A stretch of 64,000 nucleotides of DNA from Phaeobacter gallaeciensis (GCF_001678945.1 NZ_CP015124.1:1609501-1673500); one strand, 5' to 3'. Counted from the first letter of the stretch, positions 1-17,484 are shown. The notes: generated from the letters alone by a model not told the origin. A program made the numbers and translations.

Positions 1-377
<377 letters not shown>

Positions 378-389
378 TTATCCTTCTTC

Positions 390-761
390 TTACTTAGGAC
401 GCTTCGCGCCGTACTTGGAGCGACGCTGCTTACGGTCTTTGACGCCCTGGGTATCCAGAACACCGCGAAGGATGTGGTAACGGACACCCGGAAGGTCTTT
501 TACACGACCGCCGCGGATCAGAACCACAGAGTGTTCCTGAAGGTTGTGGCTTTCACCCGGGATGTAGGAGATGACCTCGAAACCGTTGGTCAGGCGGACC
601 TTCGCAACTTTCCGCATAGCGGAGTTCGGTTTCTTCGGCGTGGTGGTGTAAACGCGCGTGCAAACGCCACGCTTCTGGGGGCACTGCTCCAGATGCATGG
701 ATTTGGAGCGTTTAACTTTCGGCTGCCGCGGCTTGCGGATCAGCTGTTGGATCGTTGGCAT
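390..761 (-). CDS. rpsL: 30S ribosomal protein S12
   Basis: Decoding-centre protein of the small subunit. All 123 residues match the standard family length. The two loops that contact the decoding site are intact: Lys43 in [12 protein letters not shown] and Lys88-Asp89 in [14 protein letters not shown]. These are the residues where streptomycin-resistance substitutions occur, so the allele looks wild-type for that trait (family knowledge; the phenotype is inference). It heads the visible rpsL-rpsG unit. In the canonical order rpoC lies directly upstream, but here glycosyltransferase genes separate them, so rpsL needs its own promoter somewhere in 762-1190. Confidence 0.98.
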   Translation of the reverse strand: MPTIQQLIRKPRQPKVKRSKSMHLEQCPQKRGVCTRVYTTTPKKPNSAMRKVAKVRLTNGFEVISYIPGESHNLQEHSVVLIRGGRVKDLPGVRYHILRGVLDTQGVKDRKQRRSKYGAKRPK

Positions 762-1190
762 TCCGGTCTATTCCCCGTTTCGCAACTTTCATGTCATGCA
801 CGCGCAAGGGCGTGCGGCTCATATTTCCGGCACTTACGCGTCCGCAAGCGCAAAAACCGCAATCGTTCCCATTCCGAGGTGAACGACGCGGTGGGTCTAC
901 AGAGGATCCGGACGATAAAACTGTCCGAACCTTGATCCACTACAATAGTGATATCGGCTTTAGGGGCGGCCCCCGGATGCCGGATAGGCGCGCGTATATG
1001 GGGAGTCGCGGAGCTTGTCAACTGTCAGGCGCCCAGTGACGCCCAGGGTCGGCGGATGGCTGCACGGGAACACGCCGCTGGCAATACTTCCCCTGCCACA
1101 CCCGCTGTCTTGTCGCATCGGTACGGGCGATGCATAGTTCAACAGGCCGCAATCAGATTGGGCCAGACGCATACTCAGGACGCCCCATTC
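762..1190. other. Divergent intergenic region between rpsL and the first glycosyltransferase
   Basis: About 430 bases with no credible gene. It must hold promoters for rpsL (leftward) and for the glycosyltransferase pair (rightward). Two short inverted repeats are visible: CGGAC/GTCCG with a 9-base loop around 909-927, and the near-palindrome CACTACAATAGTG at 938-950. An open frame joining upstream to the transferase begins at 948, but its first 81 codons show no family similarity and I read them as untranslated. No convincing -35/-10 pair could be assigned by eye. Confidence 0.5.
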
Positions 1191-1997
1191 ATGCAAGTCA
1201 TCGGTCTTTGTCGTTTTTCTTATCCCGCGATTGGCGGCTTTCAGGTTGAACATGCCAGCCTGGAGGAGCGCATTGCCTACCTTTATGCCGAAGACCGTCT
1301 AGAGGAGCGGTTCCAACTGATGGAGACCGTCGCCCTGCCCTGTCTGCGCGAACAGACAGATCAGGATTTCGAGCTGATCATCGTCATTGGCGACAGCCTG
1401 CCGAAACAGCACCGGGAGCGGCTTCAGGACATAACTGCCGACATACCGCAGGTCCGCATTCACAGCGAACCGCCGCGCAAACAGCGCCAGGTGATGAAAG
1501 AGATCCTCAACAAAGCCCGCCGGGATCCAGACGCGCCGTGTCTGCAGTTCCGGCATGACGACGACGACGCAGTGTCGGTGGATTTCGTCGAACGTCTCCG
1601 GCAGACGGTTGAGGATTGTTCTGGCCTGGTCGAAAAGAGCAAAACGGTCGCCGTTGATTTCAACCGTGGTTATGTGGCCGAGGTTGGGGCGTCCGGGATC
1701 GCCGCGACCGAGATACACCGGCCCTACTATGTCGCTTCGCTTGGCATGTATGTGCGCGGCGGCTGTAACCTGACGATCATGAACTTCGCGCATGAGAAAA
1801 TCCTGCGCTTCATGCCGACGGTCACCATCAGCGATCAGCCGATGTTCGTTCGCACCCACAATGGCTATAACGACTCGCGCCAGAAACGGGTCAAACCGGT
1901 GCCCGTCACCCCGCTGACCCCGGATCAGGTGGGTGAGTTTGAAGCGCGATTTGCCATCCGGCAGGATGATCTCAAACGGGTCTTCGCGGCTGACTAG
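1191..1997 (+). CDS. Putative rhamnosyltransferase-type glycosyltransferase (PF11316-like), copy 1
   Basis: 268 residues beginning MQVIGLCRFSYPAIGGFQ. The fold resembles a GT-A transferase: a LEERIAYLYAEDRLEERF helix, a REQTDQDFELIIVIGDSLP strand and an acidic metal-site candidate LQFRHDDDDAVSVDF about residue 120. It is a clear paralogue of the next gene and of the one at 3701-4507. From family knowledge I place it with the putative rhamnosyl transferases (former DUF3118); donor and acceptor are unknown. The start was chosen because copy 2 begins at the same residue and upstream codons are not conserved; the ribosome site (AGGA, 11 bases away) is weak. It probably forms a two-gene operon with copy 2, 35 bases downstream. 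Confidence 0.78.
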   Translation: MQVIGLCRFSYPAIGGFQVEHASLEERIAYLYAEDRLEERFQLMETVALPCLREQTDQDFELIIVIGDSLPKQHRERLQDITADIPQVRIHSEPPRKQRQVMKEILNKARRDPDAPCLQFRHDDDDAVSVDFVERLRQTVEDCSGLVEKSKTVAVDFNRGYVAEVGASGIAATEIHRPYYVASLGMYVRGGCNLTIMNFAHEKILRFMPTVTISDQPMFVRTHNGYNDSRQKRVKPVPVTPLTPDQVGEFEARFAIRQDDLKRVFAAD

Positions 1998-2032
1998 CCC
2001 CACGCCTTTATTTTTACCAGGGATCGCATGTT

Positions 2033-2872
2033 ATGCAGGTTATCGGATTGTGCCGCTTCTCTTATGTAGGGCACGGCGGCTACAAGCAGGAGCACGCCAG
2101 CCTAGAGGAACGCCGTGCCTATCTTTATGCGCCCGAACGGCTTGAGGAGCGGTTCCGCCTGTTCGAAACTGTCTGCCTGCCCTCGGTCATCGGTCAGACC
2201 GACGCGGATTTCCAGTTGCTGGTCGTGGTCGGTGAGTGCTTTCCCCTCCCCTATCTCGACCGGCTGCTGACCCTCACCGAACCTTTGCCGAATGTGGTCA
2301 TTTCCGTGCAGCCGCCGGGCCGTCACCGGCGGGTGATGATCCAGATGCTAAACGACGCGCGCGAAAACCCGGATGCGCCCTGCCTGCAGTTTCGTCTAGA
2401 CGATGACGATGCGATGGCGGTGTCATTCGTGGAACGGCTGAAACAGGCGGCGCAGGACCTAGAACCGGTCTGGCCGCGCTATCCGATGACCACCATCGAT
2501 TTCAACCGCGGCTATGTCTATCGCGCCAGTGCCGATGGGCTGGCGATCAAACCGGACCGCTACCCCTACACTGCGCTTTCTATGGGAGTCGTAGTGGCGG
2601 GCGGGTCCAACCAGACGATCATGCATCACGGCCATCATACCCTTTGGCGGGTCACACCAACGCTGACCATTCCGGATGGCGACATGTACCTGCGCGGTTA
2701 CAACAGCTTCAACGATTCCCGCTCCAAGGGGCGCGGCAAGGAGATCAACGTCACCCCTGTCACACCAGAGGAAGCGCACCATCTGAAACAAACCTTCAAC
2801 GTCGATAGCGCCGCAGTCGCGCGGGCGTTCTCATCCCCCGGTCTGCTGCCGCTCCCGGTAGAAGGTGAATAG
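2033..2872 (+). CDS. Putative rhamnosyltransferase-type glycosyltransferase (PF11316-like), copy 2
   Basis: 279 residues, tandem paralogue of the preceding gene: MQVIGLCRFSYVGHGGYKQ, then RLEERFRLFETVCLPSV, and the acidic motif LQFRLDDDDAMAVSFVERL. Both copies share the block TIDFNRGYVY/VDFNRGYVAE and a late NDSR motif (YNSFNDSRSK versus YNDSRQKR). An AGGGA ribosome-binding site precedes the ATG by about nine bases. The last 42 bases overlap the 3' end of the convergent EamA gene, so the C-terminal tail SSPGLLPLPVEGE is probably an extension caused by loss of an earlier stop. A surface-glycan role is inference; the substrate is unknown. Confidence 0.78.
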   Translation: MQVIGLCRFSYVGHGGYKQEHASLEERRAYLYAPERLEERFRLFETVCLPSVIGQTDADFQLLVVVGECFPLPYLDRLLTLTEPLPNVVISVQPPGRHRRVMIQMLNDARENPDAPCLQFRLDDDDAMAVSFVERLKQAAQDLEPVWPRYPMTTIDFNRGYVYRASADGLAIKPDRYPYTALSMGVVVAGGSNQTIMHHGHHTLWRVTPTLTIPDGDMYLRGYNSFNDSRSKGRGKEINVTPVTPEEAHHLKQTFNVDSAAVARAFSSPGLLPLPVEGE

Positions 2873-3697
2873 GCCGGCCGCCACAACGACAGCCGCGCCG
2901 GTCAGAGTAAGCACACCCGGCCAATCACCAAACACTGCCCAGCCGAGGAACAGCGCCCACAACAACCCGCTGTACCGGAAGGGCGAGACCACGGCGACGT
3001 CTCCGACTCGCATGGTCATGACCGAAAACAAGTAGCCGGCAAAGATGAAGCAGGCCGCCCCCATAAGCAGACCCAGATGCCAGCCTTGCATCGGCTGCCA
3101 GTCCTGCTGGGTGCTGTAGATCAGGCCAAAAGTCAGCACTGTCAAAGAGGCCATTAGGGTCACAGTCATCGACGGCACCGCCGCCGACATCCGCCGGGTG
3201 AACAGATCCCGGGCCGTGACGCAGCCAACCGCACCCAGTGCATACAAAGAGGCGCCATCGAACCCCTCTGGCCCCGGCTGCACGATCAGCAGCATACCGC
3301 AGAACCCCGCAAGGATCGCCGCCATGCGCCGCCAGCCGATGCTTTCGCCAAAGAACAGCGCCGCCCCCAGCGTCACGGTCAGTGGCAGCATTTGCAGTAC
3401 GGCAGTCACATTGGCGAGCGGCATCAGCATCAGCGCGCTGAGGAAGAGGTAAGTCGCCCCCGCTTCGGACAGACAGCGGCCCAGAACCAGCATCCAGTCG
3501 CCCCGTGGCAGGTTCATCCGCAAGCTGCCCAGATAGCGCGCCAGCAGGAAAATCAGCAGTGATGCAACCCCGCCGCGGACCACAAGAATCTGCGACAGCG
3601 GCAGATCCGCCCCCACAGATTTCACCAGCGTATCATTGAAGGTAAAGGCCGCCATGCTGCCCATCATCAACAGGGCACCGTTCTGATTGGGTTTCAT
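2831..3697 (-). CDS. EamA/DMT-superfamily membrane transporter
   Basis: 288 residues with about ten hydrophobic segments arranged as two EamA halves, beginning MKPNQNGALLMMGSMAAFTFND, the start typical of the drug/metabolite transporter family. Internal features such as NVTAVLQMLPLTVTLGAALFFGE and the later VVSPFRYSGLLWALFLGWAVFGD match the paired repeats. It starts three bases after the stop of the third glycosyltransferase (3701-4507), so the two are probably co-transcribed and perhaps translationally coupled. The substrate cannot be told; members export amino acids, nucleotides, precursors or carry sugars. Its 3' end overlaps copy 2 of the transferase pair on the other strand by 42 bases. 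Confidence 0.88.
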   Translation of the reverse strand: MKPNQNGALLMMGSMAAFTFNDTLVKSVGADLPLSQILVVRGGVASLLIFLLARYLGSLRMNLPRGDWMLVLGRCLSEAGATYLFLSALMLMPLANVTAVLQMLPLTVTLGAALFFGESIGWRRMAAILAGFCGMLLIVQPGPEGFDGASLYALGAVGCVTARDLFTRRMSAAVPSMTVTLMASLTVLTFGLIYSTQQDWQPMQGWHLGLLMGAACFIFAGYLFSVMTMRVGDVAVVSPFRYSGLLWALFLGWAVFGDWPGVLTLTGAAVVVAAGLFTFYRERQQTGG

Positions 3698-3700
3698 GCG

Positions 3701-4507
3701 CTATACCGCCTTCAGCTGCGACAGCGTCAGACCGAAATGGCGCTGCAGCGCGCCGTCGATCTCTTCCTCGGCCATCTGATGAGTGATCCCTTTTTGGGTG
3801 GGATCGGATTTATTGTCACCATGGATAGTGCGCAGGAAGGATGGCACCGAAATATCCGAATAAAGGCTGTAGTGCCGCGCCAGTTTGCGGTGGTTGAACT
3901 TGTAGGGATTCGCGGCGCTTCCAACTGGGGTCACCAGCGCGGTGCCTGCCGACAGGGGCGCCTGTTCGACCGCGTCGAAGACCTCCGGCCCATCCAGCGT
4001 CGCCCGCATGTAAAAGCCCCGGTTATAGGCAATGACAAAAGCGCCACCTTCGGGTTGCAGCGGCAGGATCCCAGCCGCCAGACGTTTTGTGCGTGCCACA
4101 AAATCAATATCAACCGCGTCATCATCATCCAGACGGAACAGGATGCGGTGACTGCCCTCCCCTGCCGGAATGGAATCGTACCCCAGGCGTAACAGCCGGT
4201 AATGATTTCGGGTTCCGACCGGACGGCAATGCAGATTGCGATGCGGCGCAAGCAGCGCCTTCAGCCTTTGCATATAGCGATCAGGCATCGACGCCGCAGT
4301 CAACACCACCACATCAAATTCCGGATCGCTTTGCCGAAGCAGCGAAGGCAGGCACAGCTCTTCGAAAACGCGAAAGCGGAGCTCCATCCGGTCCTCGGAA
4401 AACAGATGTGCCGCCGTTTCCTCCAGCGTGCTGAAGCGTTCGGAATAATAGGTAGGCGTCAGAACCGAGAACCGGACCAGTCCAACCATCTTCAACTGCT
4501 CTGACAT
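3701..4507 (-). CDS. Putative rhamnosyltransferase-type glycosyltransferase (PF11316-like), copy 3
   Basis: 268 residues beginning MSEQLKMVGLVRFSVLTP. More distant paralogue of the pair at 1191-2872: LEETAAHLFSEDRMELRF, LRQSDPEFDVVVLTAASMP, acidic site RILFRLDDDDAVDIDF and the AYNRGFYMR block. The start at 4507 has a strong GGAGGGG ribosome site four bases upstream; a longer frame to 4567 has none and would begin near the rpoC terminator, so I reject it. It sits downstream of rpoC on the same strand but behind the rpoC terminator, so it needs its own promoter in 4508-4590. It leads into the EamA gene. Confidence 0.78.
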   Translation of the reverse strand: MSEQLKMVGLVRFSVLTPTYYSERFSTLEETAAHLFSEDRMELRFRVFEELCLPSLLRQSDPEFDVVVLTAASMPDRYMQRLKALLAPHRNLHCRPVGTRNHYRLLRLGYDSIPAGEGSHRILFRLDDDDAVDIDFVARTKRLAAGILPLQPEGGAFVIAYNRGFYMRATLDGPEVFDAVEQAPLSAGTALVTPVGSAANPYKFNHRKLARHYSLYSDISVPSFLRTIHGDNKSDPTQKGITHQMAEEEIDGALQRHFGLTLSQLKAV

Positions 4508-4590
4508 TTCCCCTCCACCGGTTGCGCGCACAGAAAACACCGGGGCGCAGCACTTGGGAAGAGGCATTCGCCGGTTGGGGGACGTCAGAC

Positions 4591-4622
4591 AAAAGAAAAC
4601 CCCCGCGCCATCGGCGCGGGGG
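4591..4622 (-). terminator. Rho-independent terminator of rpoBC
   Basis: On the minus strand a ten-base-pair, nearly pure GC stem (CCCCCGCGCC with GGCGCGGGGG, 4600-4622, three-base loop) is followed by TTTTCTTTT. It lies 30 bases after the rpoC stop and separates the polymerase operon from the accessory glycosyltransferase gene. Confidence 0.93.
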
Positions 4623-4651
4623 CATTCATTTTCAAAAAGTCAGTCGACGGA

Positions 4652-8893
<4,242 letters not shown>

Positions 8894-8944
8894 TTTGATA
8901 CCTCAAATCTTGCGGAAGGGGGGACGGGAGAAGGGCAAGCGCCC

Positions 8945-13081
<4,137 letters not shown>

Positions 13082-13223
13082 GTCAGATGTCACCTTTCGA
13101 ATTTCTCACCGGACAAGGATGCCGCCGGGCTTCGGCATCTTGCCCATACGAGATAGAGCGTTCGGATCAATTCATGGCCGCCGTCCCGAATGGCTGCCTC
13201 CCGATCCTGTGAACCGCGCCTAA

Positions 13224-13294
13224 GAAAGAGACCCAATCAAAAGGTCCCTTTCTGAGACAGGTTCGGCTGGACCCGGGTTTCCCCGGATCCAGCC
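13224..13294 (-). promoter_or_regulatory. Two hairpins in the rplL-rpoB spacer (attenuator or processing site)
   Basis: The spacer carries two strong stem-loops on the transcribed strand. The first (13265-13294) is a 13-base-pair stem GGCTGGATCCGGG/CCCGGGTCCAGCC with one wobble pair closed by a GAAA tetraloop. The second (13224-13252) pairs GAAAGGGACC with GGTCTCTTTC. Neither is followed by a T-run, so full termination is unlikely. In E. coli the equivalent spacer holds an attenuator and an RNase III site that lower rpoBC relative to rplJL; the same job here is inference. Confidence 0.6.
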
Positions 13295-13363
13295 AAATTC
13301 TAAGGGAGCGCAGAGCAAGATTTCGCAGGGAAACCGCTGCCCTTATGTCCCGCCAAAGGTGGC

Positions 13364-13738
13364 TTAGGCCACTTCGACTTCGGCGCCAGCTGCTTCCAGC
13401 TTGCCTTTGATGTCTTCGGCTTCGGCTTTGTCGATGCCTTCTTTGATCTTGCCGCCGGCTTCAACCAGTTCCTTGGCTTCTTTCAGGCCCAGGCCGGTGA
13501 TCGCGCGAACTTCTTTGATCACGTTGATTTTCGAAGCGCCGGCGTTCTTCAGAACGACGTCGAATTCGGTTTTCTCTTCTTCAGCTGCGCCACCGGCGTC
13601 GCCACCAGCTGCAACCATCACAGCGCCGCCAGCTGCGGGCTCGATGCCATACTCGTCTTTGAGGATGGTTTTCAGTTCTTGTGCTTCAAGCAGGGTCAGA
13701 CCAACGATCTCTTCTGCCAGTTTCTTCAGATCAGCCAT
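13364..13738 (-). CDS. rplL: 50S ribosomal protein L7/L12
   Basis: 124 residues, acidic stalk protein that recruits translation GTPases. The N-terminal dimerisation helix ([20 protein letters not shown]), the Ala/Gly-rich hinge (about 34-53) and the C-terminal domain with [12 protein letters not shown] are all clear. It follows rplJ by 81 bases in the usual rplJ-rplL order and precedes rpoB. Confidence 0.98.
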   Translation of the reverse strand: MADLKKLAEEIVGLTLLEAQELKTILKDEYGIEPAAGGAVMVAAGGDAGGAAEEEKTEFDVVLKNAGASKINVIKEVRAITGLGLKEAKELVEAGGKIKEGIDKAEAEDIKGKLEAAGAEVEVA

Positions 13739-13819
13739 TTTATCAGCTCTTTCCGTTTGTAAGTATGTGTTTCCAGCGTATGAACATTTGCTCCACGCCG
13801 GTCATTCAGTGCCAACCGC

Positions 13820-14338
13820 TTACGCAGCTTCCGCCTTCTCTTCGATGGTCGAAAGGATGCTTGCGATGTTGCTTGCAGGTGCGCCAACTGCGCCAGCGAT
13901 GTTGGAAGCGGGTGCGCCAAGCATGCCTGCGATGGTAGCAATAAGCTCCTCGCGGGACGGCATTTTCGACACGGCTTCGACACCGGCACGGTCCAGAGCG
14001 TTCTCACCCATTGCGCCGCCGAGGATCTCAAACTTCTTGTTATCCTTGGCGAAGTCCTCGGCCACCTTGGCTGCTGCCACGGGGTCCTCGGAATAGGTCA
14101 GTACGGTCATCCCTGTCAGCAGGTCAGACATGCTTTCACACGGCTTACCCTCGAGGGCGATTTTGGCGAGCCTGTTTTTGGCAACACGCACGGCACCGCC
14201 CGCGTCACGAGCACGTGCGCGAAGGTCCTGCATCTCGGCAACTGTCAGACCGGTGTAGTGGGCTACGACCACCACGCCAGAGCTTTCGAAGATCTGGCCG
14301 AGTTCCTCGACCAATTTCTCTTTCTGGGCTCTATCCAC
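13820..14338 (-). CDS. rplJ: 50S ribosomal protein L10
   Basis: 172 residues beginning [18 protein letters not shown]. Anchors L7/L12 dimers to the 23S rRNA. The N-terminal rRNA-binding domain contains [18 protein letters not shown] and [13 protein letters not shown]; the C-terminal Ala-rich helix binds L7/L12. The gene is separated from rplKA by an inserted glycosyltransferase gene and a 300-base leader, so rplJL-rpoBC is likely to be a separate transcription unit, and L10-mediated feedback on that leader is the standard expectation. Confidence 0.97.
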   Translation of the reverse strand: MDRAQKEKLVEELGQIFESSGVVVVAHYTGLTVAEMQDLRARARDAGGAVRVAKNRLAKIALEGKPCESMSDLLTGMTVLTYSEDPVAAAKVAEDFAKDNKKFEILGGAMGENALDRAGVEAVSKMPSREELIATIAGMLGAPASNIAGAVGAPASNIASILSTIEEKAEAA

Positions 14339-14639
14339 AGTTCTCTCCAGGTTTTGGGGGGCTTACGCTCCCCGGCTCTTTGATGTGCCGAACCAGATGG
14401 CCCGGCGTTCAAGTCCGCAATACGGGGTTAGCCAAAGTCGCCCGAGGGTATAGAAACCCTCGATCTATTGGTCTTTCCCGTCTCAGGAGGGAAATTAAGG
14501 CCCGATCGAGAGGCCACCCACCATCTTGGACGAAATGAAATAAAGCGCACGACGAATCGCACGCTTTACCTCAAGGCCGTAGTTAAAGCGTTGAGACGTG
14601 ATTTCCAAGCGGAAATTTGACCCACAGAGCAGTTCGCAC
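14339..14639 (-). promoter_or_regulatory. rplJ leader region with a terminator-like hairpin
   Basis: 301 bases without a gene. At 14541-14568 the minus strand forms a 12-base-pair stem TAAAGCGTGCGA/TCGTGCGCTTTA (two G-T pairs) closed by a TTCG tetraloop and followed by TTTCATTTC, which would terminate the upstream glycosyltransferase transcript. A second stem CGAGGGT...ACCCTCG lies at 14442-14463. The rest is probably the promoter and the long structured leader that precedes rplJ in many bacteria; I could not fix a promoter by eye. Confidence 0.55.
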
Positions 14640-15608
14640 TCAGGCCGCCGATCGCCCTGGCAGGGTCAGCACGGAGAGATCCAGCATTCGCGCCAGCGGC
14701 GCGGCCGTATCCACCTCTGCTTCTAAACATACACCATGGGCCCGCATGCGCGCCAGCACTTCGGGACGGACCCGGTGCAACCGGTTGTAAAGGGCCAAAA
14801 GCGCAGCCTCTCGCGCCGCCTCGGCGTGCCCTGCTGCCTCAATTTCCCGGATGCAATCTCCGACGTATTTGGTGAAGCCGCTGGACGCCAGACGCCAGGC
14901 CATCTTGCGGCGCCAGCCCTCATACTCCGGGGCCAGGTAATGCAGCAGGTAAAGCCCGCTAGCGGCCCCCAATACGACTTCAGGCAAGCGCTGACCCTCG
15001 GCGTCATGCGCCCAATGCTGGCGCAGATAGATACCCTGCAGCCCAGCCCGGATAAAGGATTTCCCCTGCGGGTGGCCGACAAGCCCCATCCGGCGCGGCC
15101 CAAACAGCGGCACATCCTCTCCATAGACATCACGCCGGACCGCTCGTGGCATCGGGGTGCGGAACACGGTTTTCTCAGACCGTTCAAGCGTCGGCACCAC
15201 TTCGGCGGTTTCAATCCGTAGCGCCTGTGTCTCTGACCCCTGCCCGGCCAGCGCTGCGCGGATATCACCAGCCCCGCCGTTCGCGAATAGAAACTCATCC
15301 GCATCGACGGACAGCACCCACCCAGAGGCGATCTGGCGATAGGCCCAGGTCAGCGCCCGGATCTGTCGCTTGGGAAACCGGGCGCGCGCGGCAATGCCGA
15401 TGCTGCGCCAGAACCCGGTTGTGCAGGGAATGCAGGTGATGGCTGGATGTGGGGAAAGTACAGGGATGGCCGGATCATCGGGATTGTCGAACAGCAGGAT
15501 CAGACTGCGCGCGCCAAGGTCAAGATACCAGCTGGCAAAACGCAAAGTCTCCTCCAGCGGCTCATTGACCACCGCGATCAGATGCCAGGCATTGCTCCCC
15601 TCTGCCAT
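14640..15608 (-). CDS. Glycosyltransferase family 2-like protein (Glyco_tranf_2_4 type)
   Basis: 322 residues starting MAEGSNAWHLIAVVNEPLEE. The pattern of an early NE.LEE.L.F..WYLDLGA helix, a LILLFDNPDD strand and the metal-binding SVDADEFLF matches the Glyco_tranf_2_4 glycosyltransferases that are common in Rhodobacterales. The ATG at 15608 has GAGGAG six bases upstream; a longer frame to 15665 would start inside the rplA terminator and is rejected. It lies between rplA and rplJ, where the canonical cluster has no gene, on the same strand. The acceptor is unknown; no secretion signal is apparent, so action in the cytoplasm or on the inner membrane face is inferred. Confidence 0.8.
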   Translation of the reverse strand: MAEGSNAWHLIAVVNEPLEETLRFASWYLDLGARSLILLFDNPDDPAIPVLSPHPAITCIPCTTGFWRSIGIAARARFPKRQIRALTWAYRQIASGWVLSVDADEFLFANGGAGDIRAALAGQGSETQALRIETAEVVPTLERSEKTVFRTPMPRAVRRDVYGEDVPLFGPRRMGLVGHPQGKSFIRAGLQGIYLRQHWAHDAEGQRLPEVVLGAASGLYLLHYLAPEYEGWRRKMAWRLASSGFTKYVGDCIREIEAAGHAEAAREAALLALYNRLHRVRPEVLARMRAHGVCLEAEVDTAAPLARMLDLSVLTLPGRSAA

Positions 15609-15640
15609 CCGCTGCTCCTCTACGAAACGGCCCACCAAAC

Positions 15641-15670
15641 AAAAAAAGGGCGGCGCCAGCGGCACCGCCC
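15641..15670 (-). terminator. Rho-independent terminator of rplKA
   Basis: On the minus strand GGGCGGTGCC pairs with GGCGCCGCCC around a GCT loop (15648-15670), followed by seven T. It lies just behind the rplA stop at 15692 and isolates the inserted glycosyltransferase from the ribosomal operon. Confidence 0.93.
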
Positions 15671-15691
15671 TTCGACATTTATCATGCCAGC

Positions 15692-16390
15692 TTATTCGCT
15701 GACAGCTTTTTCCACGTCGACGGTGACGCCCGGGCCCATGGTCGAAGACAGCGCGATCTTCTTCATGTAAGCGCCCTTGGCACCCGACGGCTTTGCCTTG
15801 GCAACAGCCGAAACAAAGGCGCGGACGTTTTCGGCCAGCTTGGCTTCGTCGAAGGAGGCTTTGCCGACACCTGCGTGCACAACGCCGCCTTTTTCCGCCT
15901 TGAACTGAACTTCACCGCCTTTGGCTGCTTCCACGGCCGCTTTCACGTCCATGGTCACGGTGCCAACCTTGGGGTTCGGCATCAGGTTGCGCGGGCCGAG
16001 GATCTTACCCAGACGGCCGACGACAGGCATCATGTCCGGGGTTGCGATGCAGCGATCAAATTCGATGGTGCCGCCCTGGATGGTTTCCATCAGGTCTTCG
16101 GCGCCAACGATGTCCGCACCAGCTTCCTTGGCTTCGTCCGCCTTGGCGCCACGTGCAAAAACAGCAACGCGCATGGATTTGCCGGTGCCGTTGGGCAGGC
16201 CGATCACACCACGAACCATCTGGTCGGCGTGACGGGTGTCGACACCCAGGTTCACGGCGATCTCGATGGTTTCGTCGAATTTCGAAGTGGCGTTGGCCTT
16301 CACCAGGGCAACAGCTTCTTCGATGGTCAGGTTCTCTTTGCCAGCGAAGGCTTCGCGCGCTGCGCGGGTACGTTTACCGAGCTTTGCCAT
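15692..16390 (-). CDS. rplA: 50S ribosomal protein L1
   Basis: 232 residues beginning [16 protein letters not shown]1 forms the mobile stalk at the E site and typically represses its own operon. Family stretches [33 protein letters not shown] and [14 protein letters not shown] are present. It starts one base after the rplK stop, so the pair is co-translated, and is closed by a strong terminator. Confidence 0.98.
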   Translation of the reverse strand: MAKLGKRTRAAREAFAGKENLTIEEAVALVKANATSKFDETIEIAVNLGVDTRHADQMVRGVIGLPNGTGKSMRVAVFARGAKADEAKEAGADIVGAEDLMETIQGGTIEFDRCIATPDMMPVVGRLGKILGPRNLMPNPKVGTVTMDVKAAVEAAKGGEVQFKAEKGGVVHAGVGKASFDEAKLAENVRAFVSAVAKAKPSGAKGAYMKKIALSSTMGPGVTVDVEKAVSE

Positions 16391-16391
16391 C

Positions 16392-16817
16392 TTACTTCAC
16401 CTCGATGCCCATGGAGCGGGCGGAGCCCAGGATGATCTGCATCGCCGCTTCGATATCGTTGGCGCTCAGATCTTTCATTTTCGCTTCGGCGATTTCCTTC
16501 ACCTGAGCAGCGGTCACCGTACCAACGGTTTCACGGCTCGGGGTCTTGGCACCGGATTTCACCTTGGCAGCCTTCTTCAGGTAGTAAGACGCGGGCGGCG
16601 TCTTGATGTCCATGGTGAAGGACTTGTCCTGATAGTAGGTGATCACGGTCGGGCACGGCGCGCCGGGCTCCATGTCTGCGGTCTTGGCGTTGAACGCCTT
16701 GCAGAATTCCATGATGTTGATGCCGCGCTGACCCAGAGCCGGACCAACCGGCGGGGAGGGGTTCGCTTGACCTGCAGGAACCTGCAGTTTCATTGTACCA
16801 GCAAGCTTCTTGGCCAT
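16392..16817 (-). CDS. rplK: 50S ribosomal protein L11
   Basis: 141 residues. The N-terminal domain has the proline-rich [19 protein letters not shown] helix where thiostrepton-type drugs and RelA signalling act; the C-terminal rRNA-binding domain ends [19 protein letters not shown]. It follows nusG after 133 bases and overlaps nothing; rplA starts right behind it. Confidence 0.98.
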   Translation of the reverse strand: MAKKLAGTMKLQVPAGQANPSPPVGPALGQRGINIMEFCKAFNAKTADMEPGAPCPTVITYYQDKSFTMDIKTPPASYYLKKAAKVKSGAKTPSRETVGTVTAAQVKEIAEAKMKDLSANDIEAAMQIILGSARSMGIEVK

Positions 16818-16950
16818 CTGGTTTCTCCTTTTCCAACACCCTCGGGACGCGTCCTTCGGGCCTTACTGTTGTGTGGTCTGGTCCGGGTGCCGCGGCCCCC
16901 TCGCCTCCCACGATGTACGCGCACCGCACAAACGGCGCGCCAAAATCACA

Positions 16951-17484
16951 TCAGGCCTGTTTGGTGACCTGTGTGAAATCCAGTTCGACCGGGGTTTCCC
17001 GGCCAAAGATCGATACGGTGACCTTGAGCTTCTGATGCTCGTCGTCGACCCCTTCGACAGTGCCGTCGAAATCCTCGAACGGGCCGTCGTTGACCTTGAC
17101 CCGCTCACCGATCTCAAAGGAGATCAGGGTACGCGGTGCTTCTTCGCCTTCCTGAACGCGGTTCAGGATACCGTTCACCTCGGCGTCGCGCATGGGCATC
17201 GGACGACCCTGCGGACCAAGGAAACCGGTCACGCGGTTGATCGAGTTGATCAGGTGATAGCCCTGATCGGACATTTCCATGTGCACCAGCACATAGCCCG
17301 GCATGAAACGGCGCTCGGTCGAGACTTTCTTGCCTCGACGAACCTCGATCACCTCTTCTGTGGGGACCAGAACTTCGTCGATTTCGTCCTCAAGACCATT
17401 TTCGGCAACCGAGGCGCGGATCTGCTCTGCGATTTTCTTTTCGAAGTTCGAAAGAACGCTGACCGAATACCACCGTTTCGCCAT
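16951..17484 (-). CDS. nusG: Transcription termination/antitermination protein NusG
   Basis: 177 residues. The NGN domain begins [17 protein letters not shown] and contains [14 protein letters not shown]; the KOW domain carries [20 protein letters not shown]. NusG binds RNA polymerase and links it to Rho or the ribosome. It lies in the standard secE-nusG-rplK order, with an unusually wide 234-base spacer from secE in which I see no gene. Confidence 0.98.
   Translation of the reverse strand: MAKRWYSVSVLSNFEKKIAEQIRASVAENGLEDEIDEVLVPTEEVIEVRRGKKVSTERRFMPGYVLVHMEMSDQGYHLINSINRVTGFLGPQGRPMPMRDAEVNGILNRVQEGEEAPRTLISFEIGERVKVNDGPFEDFDGTVEGVDDEHQKLKVTVSIFGRETPVELDFTQVTKQA

Noticed and set aside
948-1190. 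Upstream extension of the first glycosyltransferase
   Set aside because: The paralogue starts at the residue equal to 1191, and the extra 81 codons show no similarity or signal peptide.
13364-14338. Plus-strand frames opposite rplL and rplJ, such as 13401-14096
   Set aside because: Antisense to ribosomal genes of certain identity.
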